Assembly (NCBI GenBank): GCA_934277695.1
Contig: CAKQVG010000008.1
Coordinates: 10,202 to 74,201 of the forward strand
Length of the DNA stretch: 64,000 nt
Reading direction: 5' to 3'
DNA from: CAG-238 sp934277695
Lineage (GTDB): Bacteria > Bacillota > Clostridia > Peptostreptococcales > Anaerovoracaceae
The notes under the pieces are model-generated. The model was given only the letters and a program-made list of their open reading frames with translations. It did no database searches and was not told the DNA's origin. A program made the translations under genes and the position numbers. The first letter of the stretch is position 1. Each line of letters opens with the position of its first letter. Below, piece after piece: positions 32,933 to 41,267 of this stretch.

Positions 32933-34234
32933 TTATTTGTCTGCAGTTTCGTTAAACAGAAAATATGCATACATTTGATTTCCGAGCAGAAAGCTCTCAA
33001 GGGAGATTTGCTCGTTTTCCATATGCGCGCAGTCAAGGTCTTCCGGGAAAACAGGTCCCCAGGTCACGAAGTTCGGCATTGTCTTGGCATATGTGCAGCC
33101 CGATGCCGCCATAAACTCGCATTTCTTTCCGTATGCCTCATATGCATGTTTCATTCTTGTGAGCCAAGGTTTGTTTTCGTCAACAAAGATAGGCTCCAAG
33201 TTTTCTTTAATAATTACGTTATAATGATATTTTCTTTTCTCCTTCTCGAAAGCCTCTATGACATTTCGTCCCGGAATTTCGAATGTTTGCCTTACGTTGA
33301 AATTCAGCGATATTGTATCTTTTTCCTGTGTAAGAACAGTCGGGACAATGGTTGTCGGCAGAGTTTTCTCATTTGGAGCATGAGATACCTTCTTTAGGTC
33401 AAGCAAGGATTCATAGTTCCCCTCCGGGAACATATCATGAAGAAATCTTGCAAAGTCGGGTGTCTCCCATTCTGCCCCGCAAAGAGCTTCTGCCATCTTA
33501 AGAATCGCGTTTTCTCCAAGTTCCGGCGTGGAACTGTGCGCGGATTTCCCATGAAAATCATATTCCTTTCCGTTTGCCGTAAAACGGGCGGATGCCGGAA
33601 CAACATTTTCTGAAACACCGCCTTCAAAATGTTCAAAGACCTTCGGATTCGTGTTTTTGAATTCCAGAACCACATCCATGTACCCGCTTTCTGCGTTGAA
33701 AATCGGAAAGTTTCCGTCCGGAGAGTATCCGTAATCCGGTATTGGGAATTCTTCTTTGAAGTGTTCCATGTCAATCCACTCGGTTTCCTCACTGCTTCCG
33801 ACAATCAGCCATATTCTTCTCTTCCATGTGCTTATAGTTTCTTTTAGGAATTTGAGTGCGTACAGAGTTCCGATAACCGGCCCCTTATCGTCAATAATGC
33901 CTCTTCCGAAAAGCAGCCCGTCTTTCTGCGTCAGTGTAAACGGTTCGCATTCCCAAAGTTCGAGGGCACCTTCCTCTACGACATCCACATGCGCGAGGAT
34001 ACCCAGAGTCTCTTCGCCTTCGCCTGCTTCCACCACGCATACATCGCGATATTTTCCCATCGTCGTTTTCATACCGAAATTACGGGCGAGGGTTTCAACA
34101 TAAAGTAAAGCTTCTTCACATTTTGATCTGTCCTCACTCTTGCTCTTAATTTCCATAAGACCTTTTAAGTCGCTGAGCATTTCATCTTGATTCTCGTTAA
34201 AGTATGCGGCGATTTGGTTTCGCAGTTTGTCCAT
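32933..34234 (-). CDS. M20 dipeptidase, PepV/Sapep type
   Basis: A 433-residue metallopeptidase that cuts dipeptides. Site residues are visible: LAHVDVVEEG, FGRGIIDDKGP, GSSEETEWIDM (catalytic Glu pair), YSPDGNFP, and HGKSAHSSTPELGENAI. The long insertion between the two halves of the catalytic domain is that of PepV. It is the first gene of a pair with the YfcC carrier, repeating the M20/YfcC layout at 13547-16094. A good GGAGG site precedes the ATG. Confidence 0.9.
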   Translation of the reverse strand: MDKLRNQIAAYFNENQDEMLSDLKGLMEIKSKSEDRSKCEEALLYVETLARNFGMKTTMGKYRDVCVVEAGEGEETLGILAHVDVVEEGALELWECEPFTLTQKDGLLFGRGIIDDKGPVIGTLYALKFLKETISTWKRRIWLIVGSSEETEWIDMEHFKEEFPIPDYGYSPDGNFPIFNAESGYMDVVLEFKNTNPKVFEHFEGGVSENVVPASARFTANGKEYDFHGKSAHSSTPELGENAILKMAEALCGAEWETPDFARFLHDMFPEGNYESLLDLKKVSHAPNEKTLPTTIVPTVLTQEKDTISLNFNVRQTFEIPGRNVIEAFEKEKRKYHYNVIIKENLEPIFVDENKPWLTRMKHAYEAYGKKCEFMAASGCTYAKTMPNFVTWGPVFPEDLDCAHMENEQISLESFLLGNQMYAYFLFNETADK

Positions 34235-34263
34235 CGTTTCACCTCCTTTTCTGCTTTTTCTGA

Positions 34264-34299
34264 CAAAAAAATTTTAAACCTCGGGGTAACCCCGAGGTC
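34264..34299 (-). terminator. Terminator of the cls-to-merR operon
   Basis: On the minus strand ACCTCGGGG-tta-CCCCGAGGT, then TTAAAATTTTTTT, just after the merR-type gene. Confidence 0.85.
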
Positions 34300-34314
34300 A
34301 AGATGTTTTGTAAT

Positions 34315-35103
34315 TTATTTTTTTCGTATCGGTGCATAGACCTTGTACAGCCCCAGCCTTTTTCCGTCACTGTAGTAGTTTGTTTCTTCTCTTCCGTAAA
34401 ACTCTCCGACAAGTTCAATATTGTTTTCCGCAGCGTAGGCAATCAGCGGCGCAAGCATCCGGTCGGCATCATCCGAAATATGTACTTCCGTAATCAGGCA
34501 GCAATCCGCTTTTTCTTCAATGCCCGCCGTGGTTGCATTCTTGATTTTGAGTCTGGTATCTCCCGGAAAGGAGAAATACTTTCGCAGGCCTTTTTCCGGT
34601 TCGTTTAGGTTATAATAAAACGACACAGACAGGCAGATCCAGTCCTCCCGGTCAAGGTCAAAGCTTTCCCGCAGCGATTCAGCGATATGTACAGGTTCAT
34701 CCAAATAAGAATTTCTTCGGTATTCCGGAGGCATCGCGCCTATGGTATACTTACCTACCATCCGGACTTCGCTTTCGTAGGATTCATCCCAGTAATCCAG
34801 CCTTTGGAGCATTTCGGCGGCTTCCTTGATGATATTGGTCAGTTCTTTTCTTCGCGCGTCGATAACTTTTCCGATGTCTTCGACCGGTATGCCGTCCATA
34901 ATCGTCTTTATTTCCTTTACGGAAAGTCCCGCAGAACGATAAAAAAGCACATCGGTGAGCCGCAGGAAATCTTCCGAAGAATACTCCCAATAGTTGTTTT
35001 CTTCATTTTTTTGCGGAGATATGACTCCTTCCTGTACGTAATGTCTGATTGTTTCCGTGGAAACACCGAGTATTTTCGAAATTTCCCCAACACTGAGAAA
35101 CAT
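34315..35103 (-). CDS. MerR family transcriptional regulator
   Basis: A 262-residue regulator. Residues 1-70 hold the MerR winged helix (LSVGEISKILGVSTETIRHY, then GLSVKEIKTIMDG). A helix of about 35 residues leads to a C-terminal part (about 110-262) that resembles GyrI-like effector-binding domains of BmrR-type regulators, with KYFSFPGDTRL and ending YKVYAPIRKK. It starts 20 bp after the GatD-like gene and before the terminator, so it is the last gene of the envelope operon and may control it. The effector is unknown. Confidence 0.85.
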   Translation of the reverse strand: MFLSVGEISKILGVSTETIRHYVQEGVISPQKNEENNYWEYSSEDFLRLTDVLFYRSAGLSVKEIKTIMDGIPVEDIGKVIDARRKELTNIIKEAAEMLQRLDYWDESYESEVRMVGKYTIGAMPPEYRRNSYLDEPVHIAESLRESFDLDREDWICLSVSFYYNLNEPEKGLRKYFSFPGDTRLKIKNATTAGIEEKADCCLITEVHISDDADRMLAPLIAYAAENNIELVGEFYGREETNYYSDGKRLGLYKVYAPIRKK

Positions 35104-35123
35104 AGTTTCCTCCTTTGCCCTGT

Positions 35124-35861
35124 CTAGTAGTAAAATCCTGTGTTTGGATTGCTGTATTCCTCTACTCTCACTTCATAAGCCTTGTCTGCCGCATCTTCAA
35201 AAGCAAGCACAGGCTCAGATACGCCCATTCGCTCCAGAATCCATTTCGCAAGCGGAGGATTCAGAACCAGAATCGGCCCGATGATGTAGGTCGCTATGAA
35301 ATTGTTCTGTCTGATTCCCTCCCCTGTTATATCAGGGTTGAGCCCCGGTCCCCGCTCGGACTCTATCGCCGGCTGAAAGTTCGGATATATGCAATCCTGT
35401 GCATCCACTTCCTTATAGGAATGCGTAAACTGGCTCTTGTATCCGACAATCGTCATGCCTTCAAAGTTTCCAAGATAAAGCGAATTATAGCGGTTCATCA
35501 TGTCTCTTTTTGCTGTCGTCGGGAACAGGCCCAAACATTCAACTTCCGTTCCGTCTTTATCCTTAATGGATTCACCGAAGACCTCAAGGGCATTTCCCGT
35601 AATCAAAAATAGTGTTCCGTCATCAATTCTTGCCTTCAGAGCGTCCTTATATGCGCGGAGTTTTTCAATGACTAAAAGCTGTGCGCTTTCCGTCATGGTT
35701 CCCATGTATACAAGATCCGGCTTTTCGCTGACGAACAAAGGCTCGTCATTTAGGTGGGTCTTAGTAACCTCAATTTCAGGATAGGATTTTTTCAAATAAT
35801 CTATATTTTCAAGATCGCCGTAAAGATTGGCAATTTCAGGGTATAACACTTCGATTTTCAC
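35124..35861 (-). CDS. GatD-like class I amidotransferase subunit lacking Cys and His
   Basis: A 245-residue protein paired with MurT. GatD is normally the glutaminase feeding ammonia to MurT for amidation of lipid II D-glutamate. The fold signature is clear (LYPEIANLYGDLENI at the start, GYKSQFTH, ITGEGIRQNNFIATYIIGP). At the nucleophile elbow, where GatD has ICGGYQ, this protein has ITGNALE (Thr88), and where GatD has TYLHGP it has TYIIGP (Ile194). Both catalytic residues are lost. The start codon is GTG with GGAGG upstream. It cannot act as a standard glutaminase; a structural or ammonia-channel role is inferred. Confidence 0.8.
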   Translation of the reverse strand: MKIEVLYPEIANLYGDLENIDYLKKSYPEIEVTKTHLNDEPLFVSEKPDLVYMGTMTESAQLLVIEKLRAYKDALKARIDDGTLFLITGNALEVFGESIKDKDGTEVECLGLFPTTAKRDMMNRYNSLYLGNFEGMTIVGYKSQFTHSYKEVDAQDCIYPNFQPAIESERGPGLNPDITGEGIRQNNFIATYIIGPILVLNPPLAKWILERMGVSEPVLAFEDAADKAYEVRVEEYSNPNTGFYY

Positions 35862-35864
35862 TGC

Positions 35865-37247
35865 CTATGCCTCCTTTCCGGCCTTTTCCGTCAAAAGTTT
35901 CTGTACCATATCTCCGACCTTTTTCCCTAAAGCAATGGAATCTGTCCCATAAAGCACATATACATTGTCATTTTCAAAAAGTTTCAGGCACGAAGGTGCG
36001 TCCGTTTCTTTCTCTGCAAAAGAAAGTTTTTCCTCCGGCACTCCCGCGAGCAGAAGTCTGAGCTTATGGTCAAATCTGCGAGGCCCGCAAAGCACAATGT
36101 TCTTGATATTATCATGATTGAGAAATTCAAAATCACAATCGTAAAGCCAGCAGGTATTCTCCGACCAATGCTTCATGTCACCTTGACAGCCGTTCATCAG
36201 AATGATTTCCTTGTCCCCCGGCATCCCTCCGATATAGTCAAATACACGGGTGGTCGCAAATGCGTTTTTCTCCTTTGCAAGCAGCCGATAGAGCGTACGG
36301 GAGCCGATTTTTTCCTCATCATATCTGCTTCCCACTATATTGAGTCTGTCGAAAAAGCCTTCGATCTGCTCATGACTATAGCCCATCTCCCGAAGCAGCG
36401 CAACAGCGGACACTACATTGTATATGTTAAATACGCTTTCGTTCAGGAGCTTATAATGCCCGACTCCGCCCGCGTCGCGGACATCAATTGTCATCTTCTC
36501 AATGTTTACGTTTTCACCGGCGTAATCGTATTCCGGTGCCTTGAATCCGCATGCCGGACAGAATGCCCTTCCTATGTGGTTATACCTGAGATATTCGTAT
36601 TCAAGCCTGTTGTGGCATTCCGGGCAGATCTGCAGATCATTAATCAGATTGATGCAGTCCTGTCTGTCCGTATCCATTTTCTTGATTCCAAAGTATGTGC
36701 GCGGATTTTCCGGCGCTACGCGGCAGGAAATCAAATCATCGGCATTAAGTACAAGTTTTGTATCTTTGGGAATGTATTTTGTAAGTATGTCCGCAATGTA
36801 TTCCGGATGTCCGTTTCTCATGATGGAGTCACGCGACAAATTTGTAATCAGCATGTATTCGGGTTTCATATACGGATACACTCTCAAGGCGGAACGCTCA
36901 TCCACCTCGAAAAGGCCGATTTCGTATTTGCACTTTCCGAAAAAGCCTGCGCCGTAAATCAGCGAGGATGCAATTCCCGAATTGATGTTGGAACCCATCT
37001 TGTTGTTCAATACGCGTTTCCCGTCCATCGTAAGCATGTCAAGCAGCATATTGGAGACCGTTGTTTTTCCGTTTGTTCCCGTAACTGCAATGATTTTCTT
37101 CGGCTTGTCCGCATATTTAAGAAAGTCCGGGCAAAGTTTCAGTGCAAGCACACCGGGAAAGTTTGTCCCGTTATGTTTTGTTATTTTGAGTGCAACGATG
37201 GACAGCTTGGCAGCCCAAAGTGCAAAATAGAATCTGAGTTTTCCCAT
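35865..37247 (-). CDS. murT: MurT-like Mur ligase family protein
   Basis: A 460-residue ATP-dependent ligase. VTGTNGKTTVSNML near residue 55 is the Mur ligase P-loop; MGSNINSGIASSL and FEVDERS follow. A zinc ribbon (CPECHNRL, then FCPACG) is inserted around residues 208-235, as in MurT. SVFNIYNVVSAVALL is the central-domain signature, and the C-terminal DUF1727-type domain follows. In MurT/GatD the product is amidated lipid II. Here the partner subunit looks catalytically dead, so the true reaction is uncertain. Three bases separate its stop from the GatD-like GTG. Confidence 0.85.
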   Translation of the reverse strand: MGKLRFYFALWAAKLSIVALKITKHNGTNFPGVLALKLCPDFLKYADKPKKIIAVTGTNGKTTVSNMLLDMLTMDGKRVLNNKMGSNINSGIASSLIYGAGFFGKCKYEIGLFEVDERSALRVYPYMKPEYMLITNLSRDSIMRNGHPEYIADILTKYIPKDTKLVLNADDLISCRVAPENPRTYFGIKKMDTDRQDCINLINDLQICPECHNRLEYEYLRYNHIGRAFCPACGFKAPEYDYAGENVNIEKMTIDVRDAGGVGHYKLLNESVFNIYNVVSAVALLREMGYSHEQIEGFFDRLNIVGSRYDEEKIGSRTLYRLLAKEKNAFATTRVFDYIGGMPGDKEIILMNGCQGDMKHWSENTCWLYDCDFEFLNHDNIKNIVLCGPRRFDHKLRLLLAGVPEEKLSFAEKETDAPSCLKLFENDNVYVLYGTDSIALGKKVGDMVQKLLTEKAGKEA

Positions 37248-37267
37248 AGCAGCACAGTCCTTTCTTA

Positions 37268-38290
37268 TCAGTATTTGAACTCAGGAATAATCTTGTGAAT
37301 GGTCGGCATAATTCCGATTCCTCCCGGTGTCTGTCCCGGAAGCTGCCAGAAATCATGCGCGCAGTAATTGTTGCCTTCGATGATTGCAGGCCCGGTCGGT
37401 GTGATTGCCACATCCCAGCCAATGTAGCGCATCTGCGGCACAACGAGTGCTGCCTTTTTCACCATTTCAACGGCCTCCTTCATATAAGGGACTTTGTAGC
37501 CGAGCAGTGGCTGATGCGTATTCGGATGTTCCGTATAATGCTTGCCGGCAGTCGTGTCTCCGGAATGTGCCGGATAAAGAAATTCTCCCGTTTCAAGATC
37601 CACCGGTCCGTGAAGTCCGTAGTTGTCAACGACTCTGCCGTCTCTGCCCATCTTAAAAACGGAGTAGATAAGATGCGGCTCGCCTTTTGCGTCCACCATG
37701 GTAATCATCCGCATGGTATTTACCGAGTAAGGGTACATCTTTGCAACATCCGGGTGGTTTTCGATGACATCTTCAATCGTCCCGAAACCTTTCTCCCTGA
37801 CATATGCCACGAATTCATCCGCATCCTTGAAGTTCGCGGTTTCGAGGAGCTCCGCGCCGATGCCGCAGGTTAAATCCTTCATCTTCGCAAATACTTTTTT
37901 GCGTGTTTCAAAGAATTTCCGGATGTCATCGTCGGAAGCAGTTCCAAGGTCAAGGGATTCTCTGCCTATGAAATCCTTGAAAACTTCGTTGAATTCATTC
38001 TTATTGTCAAAAATATGTGCATAGCTGTGATCGTTCATGAACATCATCAGTTTCTTGCTTCTGAAACGCGTCAAATAGGTATCTCTCTGTTTTGCGTTTA
38101 AATTCCAAAACTCAAATATGACATAATCATTGTAGCCCGCACCGTAACGAGCCATGCAGTTCAATATATCAAAGAAAAGGAAAACCTTGCTTTTCCCCGA
38201 GCGCTCGTGAGCATTGTCGAGCACCTTAAAGAATTTTTCGAAGCTTGCGCCCTTTATAACACGCATGTAATATTGAAGTTTGTTTTCCAT
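37268..38290 (-). CDS. ATP-grasp protein, sugar-transfer-associated type
   Basis: A 340-residue protein. The N-terminal half is alpha-helical (FFDILNCMARYGAGYNDYV); the C-terminal half looks like an ATP-grasp domain: YSVNTMRMITMVDAKGEP, a VDNYGLHGPVD segment, and IGWDVAITPTGPAIIEGNN with the metal-binding Glu/Asn. This matches the ATPgrasp_ST family (PF14397), whose members are thought to form amide or peptide bonds in envelope polymers. It lies 20 bp upstream of murT and 19 bp after cls. Substrates are unknown. Confidence 0.78.
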   Translation of the reverse strand: MENKLQYYMRVIKGASFEKFFKVLDNAHERSGKSKVFLFFDILNCMARYGAGYNDYVIFEFWNLNAKQRDTYLTRFRSKKLMMFMNDHSYAHIFDNKNEFNEVFKDFIGRESLDLGTASDDDIRKFFETRKKVFAKMKDLTCGIGAELLETANFKDADEFVAYVREKGFGTIEDVIENHPDVAKMYPYSVNTMRMITMVDAKGEPHLIYSVFKMGRDGRVVDNYGLHGPVDLETGEFLYPAHSGDTTAGKHYTEHPNTHQPLLGYKVPYMKEAVEMVKKAALVVPQMRYIGWDVAITPTGPAIIEGNNYCAHDFWQLPGQTPGGIGIMPTIHKIIPEFKY

Positions 38291-38309
38291 CTTGTTCCTC
38301 CCGATTGTA

Positions 38310-39776
38310 TTATAGAATATCCGACAAAAGTCTTGAAATAGCTTCTTTAAACTTAATAATCACGCCTCTCTTCAGATAAGCCTCATAGGTTAGTTCGTGT
38401 CCGTGATTAATCAAATCATTTTGGAAAGCGTCTTCCATCTTTTTGGCAAACTCTCTGTCATAAATAAACGCATTGGTTTCAAAGTTGAGTTTAAAACTTC
38501 GATTATCGAAATTCGTGGAACCGACGGTTCCGACCTCTCCGTCGACAACCAAAGTCTTTGCATGCAGAAATCCGTCGTCATATATAAAGACCCGGCCTCC
38601 CGATCTGAGCAGTTCTCCGACATAAGAATATGTAGCCCAGTAAACGAAAATGTGATCGGGCTTGCACGGAATCATAACCCTTACATCCACTCCGGACTGT
38701 GCCGCCATCTTGAGGGATTCAAAGATGCTCGGATCCGGTACGAAGTACGGTGTTTGGAGCCATACCTTTTTCTCCGCGTATGTGATCATTCGCATCATCG
38801 CTCTCTTTACTTCAACGGACGGCGACTCCGGCCCGCATGATACGATTTGAATTCCCGTGGATCCTTTTTCTTCGTCAAACGCAAAATCCTTCGGTATTAC
38901 ATCAAGCTGTTCCTTAGTGGTAAATCTCCAATCAAGAGCAAATCTTCCGTACAAGTCAACAACTGCATTTCCCTTTATGCGTACATGTGTGTCCCGCCAA
39001 TAGCCGAATCTTTTCTTTCTTCCGATATACTCTCTTGCGACATTATATCCGCCCGTATATCCGATTTCATGGTCGACAATGACGATTTTTCTGTGATTTC
39101 GGTAGTTAAACTTCGGTGCGATGATCTTCAGCTTCGGTTTGAAAAAATACCCGACTTTTCCACCGGCATCCAAGTATTCGCTGAGGACAACATCATTGAT
39201 GCTTCTGCTGCCGAGCGTGTCCATTAAAAGTCTTACCTGCACACCTTCCCTTGCCTTCTCGGTCAGCAAGTTTATCAGCTTCATTCCGACGAAATCGTTT
39301 TTGATTATATAATACTCCACATCCACGCTTTTCTTGGCATTCTTGATGTCATTGAGCAGTTTGTTCTGAAGTTCCACACCGTCGGTTATTAATTCGACAT
39401 TGTTGTTTTCGGTATAAAATGAGTGCCCGTATACCTGATTGAGTTTAATCAAATGCTTCCAGATTTTCGTCTCCGGGCGCGCAAACTCGTAATCATTGTC
39501 ATTGATTCTCTCAATTTGTTTCTTCAGAGCCTTACTCACAATAACCTCTTCTTTCTCCGTGAGTTTATTTATCTTGCTCCGTGAAAAATTCTGATTAAAT
39601 ACAATATAGAAAACGAAACCCACAATCGGTATGAACGCAAGCACCATTACCCATGCGAGCGTGGCGGACGGGCTCTTTCTTTCTGTAAATATTACCGCAA
39701 AAATCAACAAGATATTGACAACATACAAGATTGCTATCCATCCTATTGATGTAGAAAAGTTAAAATAGTTAATCAT
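38310..39776 (-). CDS. cls: Cardiolipin synthase
   Basis: A 488-residue membrane phospholipase D-type enzyme that joins two phosphatidylglycerols. Two N-terminal helices (about 10-30 and 36-58) are followed by two HKD motifs: NYRNHRKIVIVDHEIGYTGG and FLHAKTLVVDGEVGTVGSTN. Length is typical. First gene of a tight five-gene run (cls, ATP-grasp, murT, gatD-like, merR-like), which joins lipid and wall functions. Confidence 0.93.
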   Translation of the reverse strand: MINYFNFSTSIGWIAILYVVNILLIFAVIFTERKSPSATLAWVMVLAFIPIVGFVFYIVFNQNFSRSKINKLTEKEEVIVSKALKKQIERINDNDYEFARPETKIWKHLIKLNQVYGHSFYTENNNVELITDGVELQNKLLNDIKNAKKSVDVEYYIIKNDFVGMKLINLLTEKAREGVQVRLLMDTLGSRSINDVVLSEYLDAGGKVGYFFKPKLKIIAPKFNYRNHRKIVIVDHEIGYTGGYNVAREYIGRKKRFGYWRDTHVRIKGNAVVDLYGRFALDWRFTTKEQLDVIPKDFAFDEEKGSTGIQIVSCGPESPSVEVKRAMMRMITYAEKKVWLQTPYFVPDPSIFESLKMAAQSGVDVRVMIPCKPDHIFVYWATYSYVGELLRSGGRVFIYDDGFLHAKTLVVDGEVGTVGSTNFDNRSFKLNFETNAFIYDREFAKKMEDAFQNDLINHGHELTYEAYLKRGVIIKFKEAISRLLSDIL

Positions 39777-39841
39777 ATAAACAAACCCCTAATACCTGTC
39801 TTTTATTGTTTATGCATCTGATGATGTATCTTATTATTTTA

Positions 39842-41245
39842 TCACACTTTTCGCTTTATCGCCATAAAAATTCCAAGTATACAAAAGATTGTAAAGATAA
39901 AAAAAGAAATGTGAATGCTGTTCATGATTTCGTCGCCCGAAGCGTTCTCCATAGTCCCCCCGTTCATGCAGATTCCCATCACAAGCGTAATCACCGCCAT
40001 TGAAAGCGTGTGCCCCGCCGAACGCATCGTCGCAAGCAGTGCGGACGCTGCAGCGTAATCTTCTTTTGGGACAAATGACATTACCGCGTTGGTGTTCGGC
40101 GATGCAAAAAGAGAGAATCCGAAGCCTGACACCGCAAGAATGAACAGAAGCTGCCAGATCGGTGTCGTTTCCTGCAGGAAAAAAAGCGCTGCCGACGCCG
40201 CTGCAGAAAGAACCATCCCAAGTACCGAAAGGAAAAACGGAGACTTCTTGTCCGAAATTCGTCCGAAGACAGGCGAAAAAACTGCCATAACTGCGGTGGA
40301 TGTTATCAAGACAAAGCCCGCATTCTGCGATGTCATTTCTTTTATTGTCTGCAGATACATCGAAAGAAGATAGCTTACGGCAAACGTTGCACCGTAATTG
40401 AGAAGTGCTGCGAAATTCGATAACGTATACGGCAAATTTTCCCGCAGAAATCTTATGTCTATCAACGGACTCTCTTTTTGTGATTCTATCCTGACAAAAG
40501 CGACGAGAACAAGAAGTCCTGCCGCCAATATCCATGGGGCATAGTTTTTCGTGCGTATTTCCGAAAGTCCGTACATAAGCAAAAAGATGCCGGTAATAAA
40601 AGCCGCATTGCCCGCGGCATCCATCTTTTTTCCTTTTCTTTCGTACCTCTTTTTTTCCTTTTCACGGGAAAGTTTAAACATCGCAAAATAAAAGGCAGCT
40701 GCGGAAATTCCTGCTGTACTGATGAAAATCGAACGCCATCCCAAATGATAGTTAAGGACACCTCCAAGCACCGGTCCGAGCGAAAGCCCCACATAGGTCG
40801 CACAGGTCGCATAGCCCAGCATCTTTCCCCTTTCGTCTTCATCAAAGGCTGCAGTCAAAACCGCAATGTTTGTTGCAAAAATCATGGACGCCCCGACTCC
40901 CTGCATTGCCCGAAATACAAGAAGCACCCACATGCTCCGTGATATCACGGCAGCTGCGGATGCTGCAGCAAAAATAAGGATTCCCGTTCTTAATATCTGT
41001 TTTCTGTCCCATGCATCGGCCATTCTGCCGAAGGTAACCGCAAGGCAGCAGCAGGTCAGCATATACACGGTAATAACCCATCCGATCTCCTGTGCGCTTA
41101 CCCGAAATTCTTTTCCCATAGAAGGAATCGAAAGGTTCAGTGCACTTCCCATGAATGTCGTTATGAATGCGGTTATTACCGCTACAAGTATCGTATTTTT
41201 TTGCTCCTGCGTATGCATTTTGTCATCTCGTAATTTCTTCTTCAT
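39842..41245 (-). CDS. MFS drug transporter, DHA2-like
   Basis: A 467-residue membrane protein with about 14 helices. The first loop has FGRMADAWDRKQIL (MFS motif A), then FRAMQGVGASMIF (motif B) and GPVLGGVLNYHLGWRSIF (motif C, drug antiporter type). It probably exports drugs or metabolites with proton exchange. It lies 22 bp after spoIVA. The start is unsure: an ATG nine codons downstream is equally poor in ribosome sites. Confidence 0.88.
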   Translation of the reverse strand: MKKKLRDDKMHTQEQKNTILVAVITAFITTFMGSALNLSIPSMGKEFRVSAQEIGWVITVYMLTCCCLAVTFGRMADAWDRKQILRTGILIFAAASAAAVISRSMWVLLVFRAMQGVGASMIFATNIAVLTAAFDEDERGKMLGYATCATYVGLSLGPVLGGVLNYHLGWRSIFISTAGISAAAFYFAMFKLSREKEKKRYERKGKKMDAAGNAAFITGIFLLMYGLSEIRTKNYAPWILAAGLLVLVAFVRIESQKESPLIDIRFLRENLPYTLSNFAALLNYGATFAVSYLLSMYLQTIKEMTSQNAGFVLITSTAVMAVFSPVFGRISDKKSPFFLSVLGMVLSAAASAALFFLQETTPIWQLLFILAVSGFGFSLFASPNTNAVMSFVPKEDYAAASALLATMRSAGHTLSMAVITLVMGICMNGGTMENASGDEIMNSIHISFFIFTIFCILGIFMAIKRKV

Positions 41246-41267
41246 ACTGTTTAGAATGCTTTGAAAT

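Noticed and set aside
35124..35861. CobQ/CobB-type cobalamin synthesis enzyme
   Set aside because: The length, the MurT neighbour and the GatD-like motifs fit GatD better; there are no cobalamin genes nearby.
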